Below are positions 39,291 through 47,974 of a DNA stretch of 64,000 nucleotides, piece by piece (position 1 is the stretch's first letter; each line of letters starts with the position of its first letter). The position numbers and the translations under genes are program-made. The notes beneath the pieces are model-generated. The model saw only the letters and a program-made list of their open reading frames with translations. It had not been told where the DNA came from and did not search any database. The stretch comes from Streptomyces lydicus (lineage in GTDB: Bacteria; Actinomycetota; Actinomycetes; Streptomycetales; Streptomycetaceae), in contig NZ_RDTE01000003.1 of assembly GCF_004125265.1 (NCBI RefSeq), positions 2,976,001-3,040,000 of the forward strand, in the 5' to 3' direction.

Positions 39291-40553
39291 ATGAACGGCA
39301 CGAAGGGCAGCGGCCACGGCGGCGGCGCGGACGATCCGTCCGGCGGGGGCGGCGCGTCCGTCCTCCGCCAGCCGAAGGCCGTATGGGCCACGGCGGGCGC
39401 CTCGGTCGTGGCCTTCATGGGCATCGGCCTCGTCGACCCGATCCTCCCCTCGATCGCCCGGGGCCTGCACGCCACCAACAGCCAGGTCTCCCTCCTCTTC
39501 ACCTCCTACTTCCTGATCACCGCCGTCGCGATGCTGCTCACCGGCTTCGTCTCCAGCCGCATCGGCGGCCGCAAGACGCTGCTGGCCGGCCTGGCGCTGG
39601 TGGTGGTCTTCGCCACGTTCTCCGGGATGTCGGGGTCGGTCGGCGAGCTCGTCGGCTTCCGGGCCGGCTGGGGCCTGGGCAACGCCCTGTTCGTCTCGAC
39701 GTCGCTGGCGGTCATCGTGGGCGCGGCGGCCGGCGGATCCGCGGCGGCGATCCTGCTCTACGAGTCCGCGCTGGGGCTCGGCATGGCCTGCGGCCCGCTG
39801 CTCGGCGCGATCCTCGGCGACATGAAGTGGCGCTACCCGTTCTTCGGCACCGCCGCCCTGATGGCCATCGGCTTCCTCGCCATCACGGCCTTCCTCAAGG
39901 AGCAGCCGAAGCCGGCGGCCAGGACCTCGCTTCTCGACCCGCTCAAGGCGCTCGGCCACGGTGGCCTGGCCGCCACCGCCGTGGCCGCGTTCTTCTACAA
40001 CTACGCGTTCTTCACGGTGCTGGCCTTCACCCCGTTCGTGCTGAACATGTCGCCGTACAAGTCCGGCGGGGTCTTCTTCGCCTGGGGCGTGCTGCTCGCG
40101 GTGTTCTCGGTGATCGTGGCGCCCCGGCTGCAGCACCGCTTCGGCTCGCTGAAGGTGCTGGCCGGCTCGCTGCTGCTGCTCGCGGCCGACCTGCTCGTGC
40201 TCGGCTACGGCGACCACACCACCGCCGTCGTCTGCACGGTCGCCTCCGGCGCCTTCATCGGCCTCAACAACACCGTCTTCACGGAGCTGGCCCTGGGCGT
40301 CTCCCACGCGCCCCGGCCCGTGGCGAGCGCCGGCTACAACTTCGTCCGGTGGTTCGCGGCGGCCGCCGCGCCGTTCCTCGCGCCCAAGATCGAGGAGTGG
40401 ACCGATATCCACCTCCCCTTCGTGGTCGCGGCCGCAGCAGCGGTGACCGGCGCCTGCATCGTCGCCGTCCGGCGCCGGGCACTGACCACCGGGGCCGAGG
40501 TACCGGCGCCGCGGCAGGCCGGACGGGACGCGGTCGCAGCCCTCGCCGACTGA
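39291..40553 (+). CDS. MFS transporter, drug-efflux type
   Basis: A 420-aa protein with twelve hydrophobic helices. The loop motif GFVSSRIGGRKTLL after the second helix is motif A of the major facilitator family, and ESALGLGMACGPLLGAILG resembles motif C of drug:H+ antiporters. The N-terminal 25 residues are Gly-rich and hydrophilic. ATG at 39291 with GGGAAGGGG upstream. The palindrome at 39139 suggests ligand-controlled expression. Substrate unknown. Confidence 0.88.
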   Translation: MNGTKGSGHGGGADDPSGGGGASVLRQPKAVWATAGASVVAFMGIGLVDPILPSIARGLHATNSQVSLLFTSYFLITAVAMLLTGFVSSRIGGRKTLLAGLALVVVFATFSGMSGSVGELVGFRAGWGLGNALFVSTSLAVIVGAAAGGSAAAILLYESALGLGMACGPLLGAILGDMKWRYPFFGTAALMAIGFLAITAFLKEQPKPAARTSLLDPLKALGHGGLAATAVAAFFYNYAFFTVLAFTPFVLNMSPYKSGGVFFAWGVLLAVFSVIVAPRLQHRFGSLKVLAGSLLLLAADLLVLGYGDHTTAVVCTVASGAFIGLNNTVFTELALGVSHAPRPVASAGYNFVRWFAAAAAPFLAPKIEEWTDIHLPFVVAAAAAVTGACIVAVRRRALTTGAEVPAPRQAGRDAVAALAD

Positions 40554-40628
40554 CGCGGTCGCGGTCCTCGCCGGCTGAGCCGCACCGGGCACCGCGCGCG
40601 CCACGCAGCCCGCCCCGCACCGGAACTG

Positions 40629-40666
40629 ACGCCCCGTCCGCCCTCTTCGGAGGGTGGACGGGGCGT
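40629..40666. terminator. Terminator between MFS and SUFU genes
   Basis: An 11-bp outer stem (40629-40639 with 40656-40666) is continued by CCCTC/GGAGGG around a small loop, between convergent genes. Confidence 0.82.
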
Positions 40667-40691
40667 GCACCGTCGTACCGTCGCGCGCGGC

Positions 40692-41276
40692 TCAGTCGAG
40701 CGGTACGCCCGTACGCAGCGGGTCGCGCAGATCCGTGCCGTGCTCCAGCCAGCGCTTCTCCAGGGCCTCGGCGCCGTGCACCCGCTTCCAGGCGGCCTCG
40801 TTGGGCGTCATCGGCAACAGCGGCAGAAAGCGGACCGGCTCCCTCGGCTCATCGAGTGCCAGGTCTTCGACAAGGCCCCCGGGCGAGGCGACCAGAACCG
40901 AGGTGAACGCCGCCCCCGGCCACAGCGGCTCCCCCACGTCCAGCGAGGCTCCGGGAGCCACCACCACCCCCTCGACCTGCGGCGACGCGGCGAGCACGGC
41001 GAGCGGTCTGAGCACCTTGTCGCTCTCCACACGGCCGGCGCGTACGGACAGCAGGAGTTCGGCGCGCGGACCGCGCAGCGGATCGGCCAGCACGGCGGTG
41101 GGGTCGGCCATGGGCTGCGCGGACATCCCGAGCGTGGCGTATCGCACCACCCCGTCGTCCACGAAGCGGAGGACCTCGATACGGTCGGTGCCGAGGAACG
41201 TGACGGCGGCGCGCGCGTCCGGCTCGCCCAGGGTCGTCCGCAACCGGGCCTCGACCAGCTCAAGAACGTCAGACAT
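40692..41276 (-). CDS. Suppressor-of-fused (SUFU) domain protein
   Basis: A 194-aa single-domain protein of the SUFU family (VLRFVDDGVVRYATLGMSAQ, then RAELLLSVRAG and a C-terminal LLPMTPNEAAWKR). In bacteria such domains occur as immunity proteins of contact toxins or as stand-alone proteins of unknown role. No toxin gene is adjacent. The start at 41276 (MSDVLELVEARL) begins the conserved part. Confidence 0.8.
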   Translation of the reverse strand: MSDVLELVEARLRTTLGEPDARAAVTFLGTDRIEVLRFVDDGVVRYATLGMSAQPMADPTAVLADPLRGPRAELLLSVRAGRVESDKVLRPLAVLAASPQVEGVVVAPGASLDVGEPLWPGAAFTSVLVASPGGLVEDLALDEPREPVRFLPLLPMTPNEAAWKRVHGAEALEKRWLEHGTDLRDPLRTGVPLD

Positions 41277-41394
41277 GCCGCGAGCATAGGCCGGAGCCTT
41301 CGCCCTGCCGTCACCGCTCCACGGGCTTGCCCCGGGCGCCGTCCGGGACCCCGGCGCGGTGTCCCGTTCTTCGTATGGAACGGGCAAAGCGGCG

Positions 41395-41800
41395 CTGCAA
41401 CACCGCAGGCGGCTGATAGCCTTGCCGTCTGCTCAGGGAATGACGTCGTCCCCCAACGGGGACCGGCCGGAGGAGGTGGGGCTGCGGTGGATCCGAGTCG
41501 ACCGTGCAGTACCGATAGTTCTCCTGTCGTCCCCTTCGCGCAGCGAATCTCCTGATCCGAGAGCTTCCGTACCCCGCCGCTCAGCGGCGAAACCAAGGAA
41601 GCACCTTTGCGCCGGATGTAGATGACGGAAGAGCGCCTTCGACTCTTTGTTCCGTGTTTTCTGCGAACTGCCGTCAGTGCCCTCGCACGAGCGCCGCCCG
41701 CTTTGCGGACGTACAGCCGATGACGCCTCGTACGTCCACGTTCCGGGCAGCGTTGCGCCCCGCGCTCGCCACTGACGGCCGGCCCGTGAAGGAGCCTGCC
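41395..41800 (+). promoter_or_regulatory. Promoter and ~375-nt leader of corA
   Basis: CTGCAA (41395-41400), a 16-bp spacer and TAGCCT (41417-41422) form a likely promoter. The leader then holds a hairpin GTCCCC/GGGGAC (41448-41463), a 22-codon ORF with a strong ribosome binding site (41487-41555), a GCCGCTCAGCGGC hairpin, a start-stop ATGTAG (about 41616), and a second short frame (about 33 codons from 41622). It occupies the place of Mg2+-responsive leaders in other bacteria, but I cannot match it to the M-box consensus. Confidence 0.5.
41487..41555 (+). CDS. 22-aa upstream ORF in the corA leader
   Basis: Starts GTG behind GGAGGAGG (10 nt spacing). The peptide begins MDPSRPCSTDSS and continues with a PVVPF segment, so it has three prolines and several Ser/Asp residues. 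Asp/Pro-rich leader peptides (corL, mgtL) sense Mg2+ in enteric bacteria by ribosome stalling. The analogy is suggestive only. Confidence 0.45.
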   Translation: MDPSRPCSTDSSPVVPFAQRIS

Positions 41801-42913
41801 ATGTCGATGATCCGTGACCTGCGTGCCGCCGTCCGCCCGTCCCGGCGGCGCGACAGCACCCCGTACCACTACGAGAAGTCCGCCCCGGCCTGCACCAACA
41901 GCGCCATCGTCGACTGCGGTGTGTACCGCGAGGGCCGCCGGGTGAGCGAGCACGTCACCCCGGCCGAGGCGATGGCCTCGGTCCGCTCCGAGGGCGGCTT
42001 CGCCTGGATCGGGCTGCACGAGCCCAGCGAGGCCGAATTCGCCGGTATCGCCCAGGAGTTCGGGCTGCACCCGCTCGCCGTCGAGGACGCCGTGCACGCC
42101 CACCAGCGGCCGAAGCTGGAGCGCTACGACGAGACCCTGTTCACCGTCTTCAAGACGGTCCACTACGTGGAGCACACCGAGCTGACCGCCACCAGTGAGG
42201 TGGTGGAGACCGGTGAGGTGATGTGCTTCACCGGCCGGGACTTCATCGTCACCGTGCGGCACGGCGGCCAGGGCTCGCTGCGCGCGCTGCGGCACCGGCT
42301 GCAGGACGACCCGGAGCTGATGGCCAAGGGCCCGTCCGCGGTGCTGCACGCCATCGCCGACCAGGTCGTCGACGGCTATATGGCGGTGGCCGGCGCGGTC
42401 CAGGACGACATCGACGAGGTGGAGATCGACGTCTTCAGCTCGGGCACCAACGGCAAGGGCTCTCCCAAGGGCGGCGACGCCGGGCGGATCTACCAACTCA
42501 AGCGTGAGGTGCTGGAGTTCAAGCGGGCGGTGTCGCCGCTGCTGCGGCCGATGCAGCTGCTGAGCGAGCGTCCGATGCGGCTGGTCGACTCCGACATCCA
42601 GAAGTACTTCCGGGACGTCGCCGACCACCTGGCGCGGGTCAACGAGCAGGTGCTGTCCTTCGACGATCTGCTCAACTCCATCCTGCAGGCCAACCTCGCG
42701 CAGGCGGCCGTCGCGCAGAACGAGGACATGCGCAAGATCACGGCGTGGGCGGCGATCTTCGCCGTCCCCACGATGATCGCCGGGATCTACGGCATGAACT
42801 TCGACTACATGCCCGAGCTGCACTGGAAGTTCGGCTATCCGGCGATGATGCTGGTGACGGTCGCCATCTGCTTCGGCATCCACCGCGGGTTCAAGCGCAA
42901 CGGGTGGCTCTGA
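41801..42913 (+). CDS. corA: CorA-type magnesium/cobalt transporter
   Basis: A 370-aa protein with a large N-terminal cytosolic domain, a long helix (VREVLEF-like segment KREVLEFKRAVSPLL) and two C-terminal transmembrane helices. The signature YGMNF is near residue 331, at the end of the first helix. CorA forms a pentameric channel for Mg2+ uptake, gated by cytosolic Mg2+. ATG at 41801 with GAAGGAG 7 nt upstream. Its long leader suggests post-initiation control. Confidence 0.93.
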   Translation: MSMIRDLRAAVRPSRRRDSTPYHYEKSAPACTNSAIVDCGVYREGRRVSEHVTPAEAMASVRSEGGFAWIGLHEPSEAEFAGIAQEFGLHPLAVEDAVHAHQRPKLERYDETLFTVFKTVHYVEHTELTATSEVVETGEVMCFTGRDFIVTVRHGGQGSLRALRHRLQDDPELMAKGPSAVLHAIADQVVDGYMAVAGAVQDDIDEVEIDVFSSGTNGKGSPKGGDAGRIYQLKREVLEFKRAVSPLLRPMQLLSERPMRLVDSDIQKYFRDVADHLARVNEQVLSFDDLLNSILQANLAQAAVAQNEDMRKITAWAAIFAVPTMIAGIYGMNFDYMPELHWKFGYPAMMLVTVAICFGIHRGFKRNGWL

Positions 42914-43002
42914 CGCGGGGCGGGCGACGTCCGGGACCACCGCGCTCCGGTCCGCCGCGTCCCACCGTCCGGGCGGCCCCGGAGCGCCGCGACCGCGGCC
43001 AT

Positions 43003-43008
43003 TAGGCT
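43003..43008 (+). promoter_or_regulatory. -10 box of a probable leaderless promoter
   Basis: TAGGCT with 7 nt to the ATG at 43016 and no ribosome binding site. Confidence 0.5.
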
Positions 43009-43015
43009 GGTCCGC

Positions 43016-43555
43016 ATGACGGAGACCGTGTCGCAGGCCCTGCAGGATCGGGCGCTCATCGAAGAGGCCACCAAGAAGTCCGGCCTCATCTGGGTGCGCG
43101 GGAACACCGGCCCGGCCCGGGCGCTGTGGCACCTGTGGCACGACGGAGCCGCCTGCCTCGTCGGGGGCGGGGCCGGCGAACAGCCGCTGGACGGCCTCGG
43201 GCTCACCGACGGCGGTACGGCGACGGTCACCGTACGCAGCAAGGACAAGGGCGGCCGGCTGGTCGCCTGGCAGGCCACCGTCGTCGAGCCGGCGCCCGGG
43301 AGCGAGGCCTGGCAGGCCGCCGTCGACGAGCTGAAGGGCAAGCGCCTCAACGCGCCGGATGCCGACACCCTCACGGAGCGCTGGGCGCGCGAGTGCCGGG
43401 TGCTGCGCCTGGAGCCGACCGGGGCGGCGGAGCAGCGCCCCGGACAGATGCCGGACGACTCACACGCCGCACCGCCGCTCGCGACCCCCGCGATCACCCG
43501 GCGTCCGGTCCCTGCGGCACTGCCGAAGCTGCTGCGACGGGGGCGCAAGGGCTGA
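43016..43555 (+). CDS. Hypothetical protein, possibly flavin-binding split-barrel
   Basis: A 179-aa soluble protein. The first ~130 residues read like a small beta-barrel (SGLIWVRGNTGPARALWHLW, then ACLVGGGAGEQPLDG, TVTVRSKDKGGRLVAWQATV), reminiscent of pyridoxamine-phosphate-oxidase-like barrels. The similarity is weak and no cofactor residues can be named. The C-terminus is Pro/Arg-rich. It follows corA by about 100 bp with its own leaderless-type promoter. Confidence 0.72.
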   Translation: MTETVSQALQDRALIEEATKKSGLIWVRGNTGPARALWHLWHDGAACLVGGGAGEQPLDGLGLTDGGTATVTVRSKDKGGRLVAWQATVVEPAPGSEAWQAAVDELKGKRLNAPDADTLTERWARECRVLRLEPTGAAEQRPGQMPDDSHAAPPLATPAITRRPVPAALPKLLRRGRKG

Positions 43556-43585
43556 AGCCGGGGGGTGATGGCGCAGGAAGCCGCC

Positions 43586-43650
43586 CCCGGGTGGTGACGC
43601 AAAGGGGCTGAACCCGGGTGGTGACGCAAGGTGCCGGACCCGGGTGGTGA
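43586..43650. repeat. Three direct repeats CCCGGGTGGTGACGCAA
   Basis: Two full 17-bp copies (43586-43602, 43613-43629) and a shortened third (43639-43650), spaced 26-27 bp apart, in the convergent region after the hypothetical gene. Confidence 0.8.
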
Positions 43651-43758
43651 GGGCCGCGGCCCGTCCCCGGATCTCAGCCTTTTTCCGGCCCTTTCCCGGC
43701 CTTTTCTCCGTCCGAGCGCTTGCGCGGTGCTGGGCCCGGCGCTTGCCAGGACCCTCTC

Positions 43759-44538
43759 TCAGCGCTTGCCGGAGATCTTGGAGCCGTAGTCCACGACCTG
43801 GTTCGTGGGCGGGGCCTTGAGGTCCACGCTCCGGCCCCAGTCGGCCAGCCGGACCACCCCCGCGCCGCCGGCGCGCTGGAGCCGCAGCGGGTAGGGCGTG
43901 CCCTCCAGGGAGACGTCCAGGGTGCCGCCGGAGCCCGCGCCGGCGGCCACCCGGACGGTGCGGACGCCATCGATGTCGCTGCGGTTGCCGGTGGTCAGCT
44001 TGCCGTGCAGTCCGAGGAGGCCGGCGAGCAGGGTGTCCTTGTCGGTGAAGCCGCTGAAGCGCTGGTAGACCGGGTCGCTGGCGGGCACCTTGACGTATTT
44101 GCCGTCGAGCTTGCCCGCCGCCTGGCTGGGCTTGCCCGAGCCGGCGCTCTTCTCGCCGGCCCAGAAGGCCGCGTCCGCCTTCAGATAGAGCGCGTCGCCG
44201 ACCCGCAGCAGCTGGAAGGCGGCCGCCTTCGTGGTCAGCTCCCCCTTCGCGCCGTCCTTCGCCAGCCGCATGTCGAGCTTGTAGGTGCGGCCCTGGCTGA
44301 CGACATTGCCGGAGAGGTGCACGGTGTCCGCCCGCTGGGCCGCGGCCCGCGCCTTGGATTCGATCTTCGCGGCGGGCAGCTTCCCCACGCCGTTGGTGCC
44401 GGCGTCCGGGTCTTCCCCGCCGCAGCCCGTCACCGCCACGGCCAGTACCGCACAGGCCGCCCCCACGAGCGCGGCCCGTCCCGTACGACGGGTTCCGGCC
44501 AGGGGTCGGGGGCCGGCGCCCGGGGGAATTGCGCTCAC
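43759..44538 (-). CDS. Secreted lipoprotein, LppX/LprG-like
   Basis: A 259-aa protein with a basic N-terminus, hydrophobic signal (ALVGAACAVLAVAVT) and lipobox TGC at about residue 40, so it is lipid-anchored outside the membrane. The mature part (TVHLSGNVVSQGRTYKLDMR, then LLRVGDALYLKADAAFW) has the beta-sheet pattern of LppX/LprG lipid-binding proteins, and similar proteins are common in Streptomyces. GTG at 44538 follows AGGAGG by 10 nt. Role: possibly lipid transport or an envelope sensor. Confidence 0.82.
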   Translation of the reverse strand: MSAIPPGAGPRPLAGTRRTGRAALVGAACAVLAVAVTGCGGEDPDAGTNGVGKLPAAKIESKARAAAQRADTVHLSGNVVSQGRTYKLDMRLAKDGAKGELTTKAAAFQLLRVGDALYLKADAAFWAGEKSAGSGKPSQAAGKLDGKYVKVPASDPVYQRFSGFTDKDTLLAGLLGLHGKLTTGNRSDIDGVRTVRVAAGAGSGGTLDVSLEGTPYPLRLQRAGGAGVVRLADWGRSVDLKAPPTNQVVDYGSKISGKR

Positions 44539-44735
44539 GTCGGCTGTGCCTCCTGATGCGGGTGACCTCGACAGCAGTACGGCAGCGTACCTGGGCCGCG
44601 CACGGTCTTCGGCGGGGTGCGTGGCGGTCACCCTACGGCCTCCTTCCCCGGGGCGGCGCGGGCCGGGGCGCGTTAGCCTGAACCCGCATTGATGCCCTGT
44701 TTCGGGGCCTAACGGGAGAAAGGGCGGCACTCTGC

Positions 44736-46043
44736 ATGGCAGTGGTGACTCCCCGGGTCTTCGTCTCCCATCTCGCCGGCATCGCCGTCTTCGACCCCAA
44801 CGGCGACCAGGTCGGCCGGCTGCGGGACCTCGTCGCGCTGCTCCGGGTCGGCGACCGCCCCCCGCGGGTGCTCGGGGTGGTCGTCGAGGTGATCAGCCGG
44901 CGCCGGATCTTCGTGCCCATGACGCGGGTGACCGGGGTGGAGTCCGGCCAGATCATCATCACCGGCGTGGTCAATATGCGGCGCTTCGAGCAGCGGGCGT
45001 CCGAGACGCTGGTACTCGGCGAACTGCTCGACCGGCGGGTGCGCCTGGTGGAGACCGACGAAGAGGTCACCGTCCTCGACATCGGCCTCACCCAGCTGCC
45101 GGCCCGCCGCGACTGGGAGATCGACAAGGTCTTCGTACGGAAGGGGAAGGGCGGGGCGCTGCGCCGCAAGGGCGAGACGCTGACCGTGGAGTGGTCGGCG
45201 GTGACCGGCTTCTCGCTGGAGGAGCACGGGCAGGGCGCGGAGAGCCTGCTCGCCACCTTCGAACAGCTGCGGCCCGCCGACCTCGCCGGTGTGCTGCACC
45301 ACCTCTCCGCCAAGCGGCGCGCCGAGGTCGCCGCGGCGCTCGACGACGACCGGCTGGCGGATGTCCTGGAGGAGCTGCCGGAGGACGACCAGGTCGAGAT
45401 CATCGGCAAGCTGAAGGACGAGCGGGCCGCCGACGTCCTGGAAGCGATGGACCCCGACGACGCCGCCGATCTGCTCTCCGAGCTGCCGGAGGAGGAGAAG
45501 GAACGGCTGCTGGCGCTGATGCGGCCGGAGGAGGCCGCCGATGTGCGGCGGCTGATGTCCTACGAGGAGCGGACCGCGGGCGGCCTGATGACCACCGAGC
45601 CGATCGTGCTGCGACCGGACGCGACGGTCGCGGACGCGCTGGCGCGGGTGCGCGACCCGGACCTCTCGCCCGCGCTGGCCGCCCAGATCTATGTCTGCCG
45701 GCCGCCGGACGAGACGCCCACCGGCAAATACCTGGGCCTGGTGCACTTCCAACGGCTGCTGCGCGACCCGCCCTTCACCCTCGTCAGCTCGATCGCCGAC
45801 ACCGATCTGCCGGCCCTACCGCCGGACACCCCGCTGCCGGAGGTGACCAGCTATCTGGCCGCGTACAACATGGTCGCCGCCCCCGTCGTGGACGAGAGCG
45901 GGGCGCTGCTGGGCGCGGTCACCGTCGATGACGTACTGGACCATCTGCTGCCGGACGACTGGCGGGAGGACGGGCTGCACGGCCCGGCCACGGCCGGCCT
46001 GAACGGCGACCCGCCCCTCGGGGAGAGTGCGCATGGCCGGTGA
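44736..46043 (+). CDS. Soluble MgtE N-terminal/CBS domain protein
   Basis: A 435-aa cytosolic protein. It starts with a PRC-barrel-like region (VFVSHLAGIAVFDPNGDQVG, RVLGVVVEVISRRRIFVP). A superhelical MgtE_N segment of acidic repeats follows (ADVLEELPEDDQVEIIGKL, ADLLSELPEEEKERLLALM). Then come two CBS domains (AGGLMTTEPIVLRPDATVAD; AYNMVAAPVVDESGALLGAV). The transmembrane channel of MgtE is absent, so it is a sensor rather than a transporter. In MgtE this part binds Mg2+. Context: a DUF1003 membrane protein gene overlaps it downstream. Confidence 0.88.
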   Translation: MAVVTPRVFVSHLAGIAVFDPNGDQVGRLRDLVALLRVGDRPPRVLGVVVEVISRRRIFVPMTRVTGVESGQIIITGVVNMRRFEQRASETLVLGELLDRRVRLVETDEEVTVLDIGLTQLPARRDWEIDKVFVRKGKGGALRRKGETLTVEWSAVTGFSLEEHGQGAESLLATFEQLRPADLAGVLHHLSAKRRAEVAAALDDDRLADVLEELPEDDQVEIIGKLKDERAADVLEAMDPDDAADLLSELPEEEKERLLALMRPEEAADVRRLMSYEERTAGGLMTTEPIVLRPDATVADALARVRDPDLSPALAAQIYVCRPPDETPTGKYLGLVHFQRLLRDPPFTLVSSIADTDLPALPPDTPLPEVTSYLAAYNMVAAPVVDESGALLGAVTVDDVLDHLLPDDWREDGLHGPATAGLNGDPPLGESAHGR

Positions 46044-46614
46044 GGAGCGGGAGAGCGCCAGGGAGCGGTCGCGGGCGAACGGTTCCTCGGCGCTGCGCCG
46101 GGGCGCCGCGGACCGGCCGCGGGTGCGCCTCGACCAGCCGCGCGCGCCGCGCCGTACGTTCCTGCCGGAGTACGACCCGGAGGCGTTCGGGCGGCTCTCG
46201 GAGAAGATCGCCCGCTTCCTGGGGACCGGCCGCTTCATCGTCTGGATGACCGTCACCATCATCCTGTGGGTCATCTGGAACACCACGGCGCCCAGCGGCC
46301 TGAGGTTCGATCAGTACCCGTTCATCTTCCTGACGCTGGCGCTGTCCCTGCAGGCGTCGTACGCCGCGCCGCTGATCCTGCTGGCGCAGAACCGCCAGGA
46401 CGACCGCGACCGGGTCACCCACGAGCAGGACCGCAAGCAGAACGAGCGGTCCATCGCCGATACCGAGTATCTGACCCGGGAGATCGCGGCCCTGCGGCTC
46501 GGCCTGGGCGAGGTCGCCACCCGCGACTGGATCCGCTCCGAGCTGGAGGACCTGCTGAGGGATCTGGAGCTGCGGCAGCCGGCCGGCGCGGAGAGTGACG
46601 AACGCGACCGCTGA
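46033..46614 (+). CDS. DUF1003 membrane protein
   Basis: A 193-aa protein with a basic N-terminus, two adjacent transmembrane helices (FIVWMTVTIILWVIW and FIFLTLALSLQASYAAPL), the family motif LLAQNRQDDRDR after them, and a C-terminal coiled-coil-like part. The ATG overlaps the end of the MgtE-like gene by 11 bp and follows GGGGAG, so the two are coupled. The pair may form a membrane-tethered Mg2+-linked complex (inference). Confidence 0.88.
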   Translation: MAGEERESARERSRANGSSALRRGAADRPRVRLDQPRAPRRTFLPEYDPEAFGRLSEKIARFLGTGRFIVWMTVTIILWVIWNTTAPSGLRFDQYPFIFLTLALSLQASYAAPLILLAQNRQDDRDRVTHEQDRKQNERSIADTEYLTREIAALRLGLGEVATRDWIRSELEDLLRDLELRQPAGAESDERDR

Positions 46615-46676
46615 CGGCCTTTCCGGAGGCACCCTCACCCGCCGTACCGCCCTCCCGTCGCCCGACCACCGCCCCT

Positions 46677-46705
46677 TTGGGTCGCGCTTCGCGCGGCCGT
46701 ACTAT
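46677..46705 (+). promoter_or_regulatory. Promoter of mrp, leaderless type
   Basis: TTGGGT (46677-46682), exactly 17 bp, then TACTAT (46700-46705). The mrp ATG follows after 6 nt without any ribosome binding site, so the transcript should begin at or next to the start codon. Confidence 0.65.
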
Positions 46706-46711
46706 CTCTGC

Positions 46712-47872
46712 ATGGCCATCGACACTCCCCCAGGCACCGCACCGAGCGAGGACGCGATCCGCGACGCGCTCGCGACGGTGAACGACCCCGAGATCCACCG
46801 CCCCATCACCGAGCTGGGGATGGTCAAATCGGTGGACATCGCGGCGGACGGCGCGGTGGCTGTCGTGGTCTACCTCACGGTCTCCGGCTGTCCGATGCGC
46901 GAGACGATCACCAACAACGTGCGGGAAGCCGTCGAGCGGGTCGAGGGCGTCACCTCCGTCGCCGTCGAGCTGGACGTGATGAGCGACGAGCAGCGCAAGG
47001 AGCTGGCGGCGTCGCTGCGCGGGGGCACCGCCGAGCGCGAGGTGCCGTTCGCCCAGCCCGGTTCGCTGACCCGGGTCTACGCCGTCGCCTCCGGCAAGGG
47101 CGGCGTCGGCAAGTCGTCGGTGACCGTCAACCTCGCCGCGGCGATGGCGGCCGACGGACTGAAGGTCGGTGTCGTGGACGCCGACATCTACGGCCACTCG
47201 GTGCCCCGCATGCTCGGCGCCGACGGCAAGCCCACCCAGGTCGAGAACATGATCATGCCGCCGTCGGCGAACGGCGTGAAGGTCATCTCGATCGGCATGT
47301 TCACCCCGGGCAACGCCCCGGTGGTCTGGCGCGGCCCGATGCTGCACCGCGCGCTCCAGCAGTTCCTGGCCGATGTGTACTGGGGCGACCTGGACGTCTT
47401 GCTGCTGGACCTGCCGCCCGGCACGGGTGATATCGCCATCTCGGTGGCCCAGCTCGTCCCGAACGCCGAGATCCTGGTCGTCACCACCCCGCAGCAGGCC
47501 GCGGCCGAGGTCGCCGAGCGGGCCGGTTCGATCGCCGTGCAGACCCACCAGAAGATCGTCGGCGTGGTCGAGAACATGTCCGGGCTGCCCTGCCCGCACT
47601 GCGACGAGATGGTCGACGTCTTCGGCACCGGCGGCGGCGAGCGGGTCGCCGAGGGCCTGACGAAGACGACCGGTACGCAGGTGCCGGTGCTCGGTGCCAT
47701 TCCGATCGACGTCCGGCTGCGCGAGGGCGGCGACGAGGGCAAGCCGGTCGTGCTGACCGACCCCGACTCCCCCGCCGGCGCGGCGATCCGCACGATCGCG
47801 GGCAAGCTGGGCGGCCGGCAGCGGGGCCTGCAGGGCATGTCGCTGGGCATCACCCCGCGCAACAAGTTCTGA
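46712..47872 (+). CDS. mrp: Mrp/NBP35 family Fe-S cluster carrier ATPase
   Basis: A 386-aa protein with an N-terminal MIP18/DUF59-like domain (NDPEIHRPITELGMV) and a P-loop ATPase domain with the deviant Walker A GKGGVGKSSV near residue 128. The Mrp-specific LDLPPGTGD follows, with the metal-binding CPHC near 292 that holds a bridging [4Fe-4S] cluster in the dimer. It assembles and delivers Fe-S clusters. It has its own strong promoter and terminator, so it is monocistronic. Confidence 0.94.
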   Translation: MAIDTPPGTAPSEDAIRDALATVNDPEIHRPITELGMVKSVDIAADGAVAVVVYLTVSGCPMRETITNNVREAVERVEGVTSVAVELDVMSDEQRKELAASLRGGTAEREVPFAQPGSLTRVYAVASGKGGVGKSSVTVNLAAAMAADGLKVGVVDADIYGHSVPRMLGADGKPTQVENMIMPPSANGVKVISIGMFTPGNAPVVWRGPMLHRALQQFLADVYWGDLDVLLLDLPPGTGDIAISVAQLVPNAEILVVTTPQQAAAEVAERAGSIAVQTHQKIVGVVENMSGLPCPHCDEMVDVFGTGGGERVAEGLTKTTGTQVPVLGAIPIDVRLREGGDEGKPVVLTDPDSPAGAAIRTIAGKLGGRQRGLQGMSLGITPRNKF

Positions 47873-47908
47873 GAGCGCGACCGCCGCGGACACCGGATGA
47901 CGCACAAA

Positions 47909-47938
47909 AAGGGGCGGGCCCGTGCGGGCCCGCCCCTT
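47909..47938. terminator. Terminator after mrp
   Basis: A perfect 13-bp stem (47909-47921 with 47926-47938), 4-nt loop, preceded by an A-run on the plus strand, so it works best for the minus-strand gene that converges on it. Confidence 0.88.
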
Positions 47939-47974
47939 CCGCGTTGCCGTTCAGCGCACCTGTCGCGCCGCCGT

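Noticed and set aside
40692-41276. SUFU protein as an immunity gene of a toxin system
   Set aside because: No toxin, secretion or polymorphic-toxin gene lies on either side; neighbours are an MFS exporter and corA.
41460-41560. M-box (ykoK) magnesium riboswitch
   Set aside because: AGGTGGGGCT resembles the start of the M-box, but the following conserved GCTGCTGCCC-type core and pairing elements are not recognisable.
39000-43141. Long minus-strand frames opposite the MFS and corA genes
   Set aside because: Antisense of clear membrane transporters; composition not protein-like.
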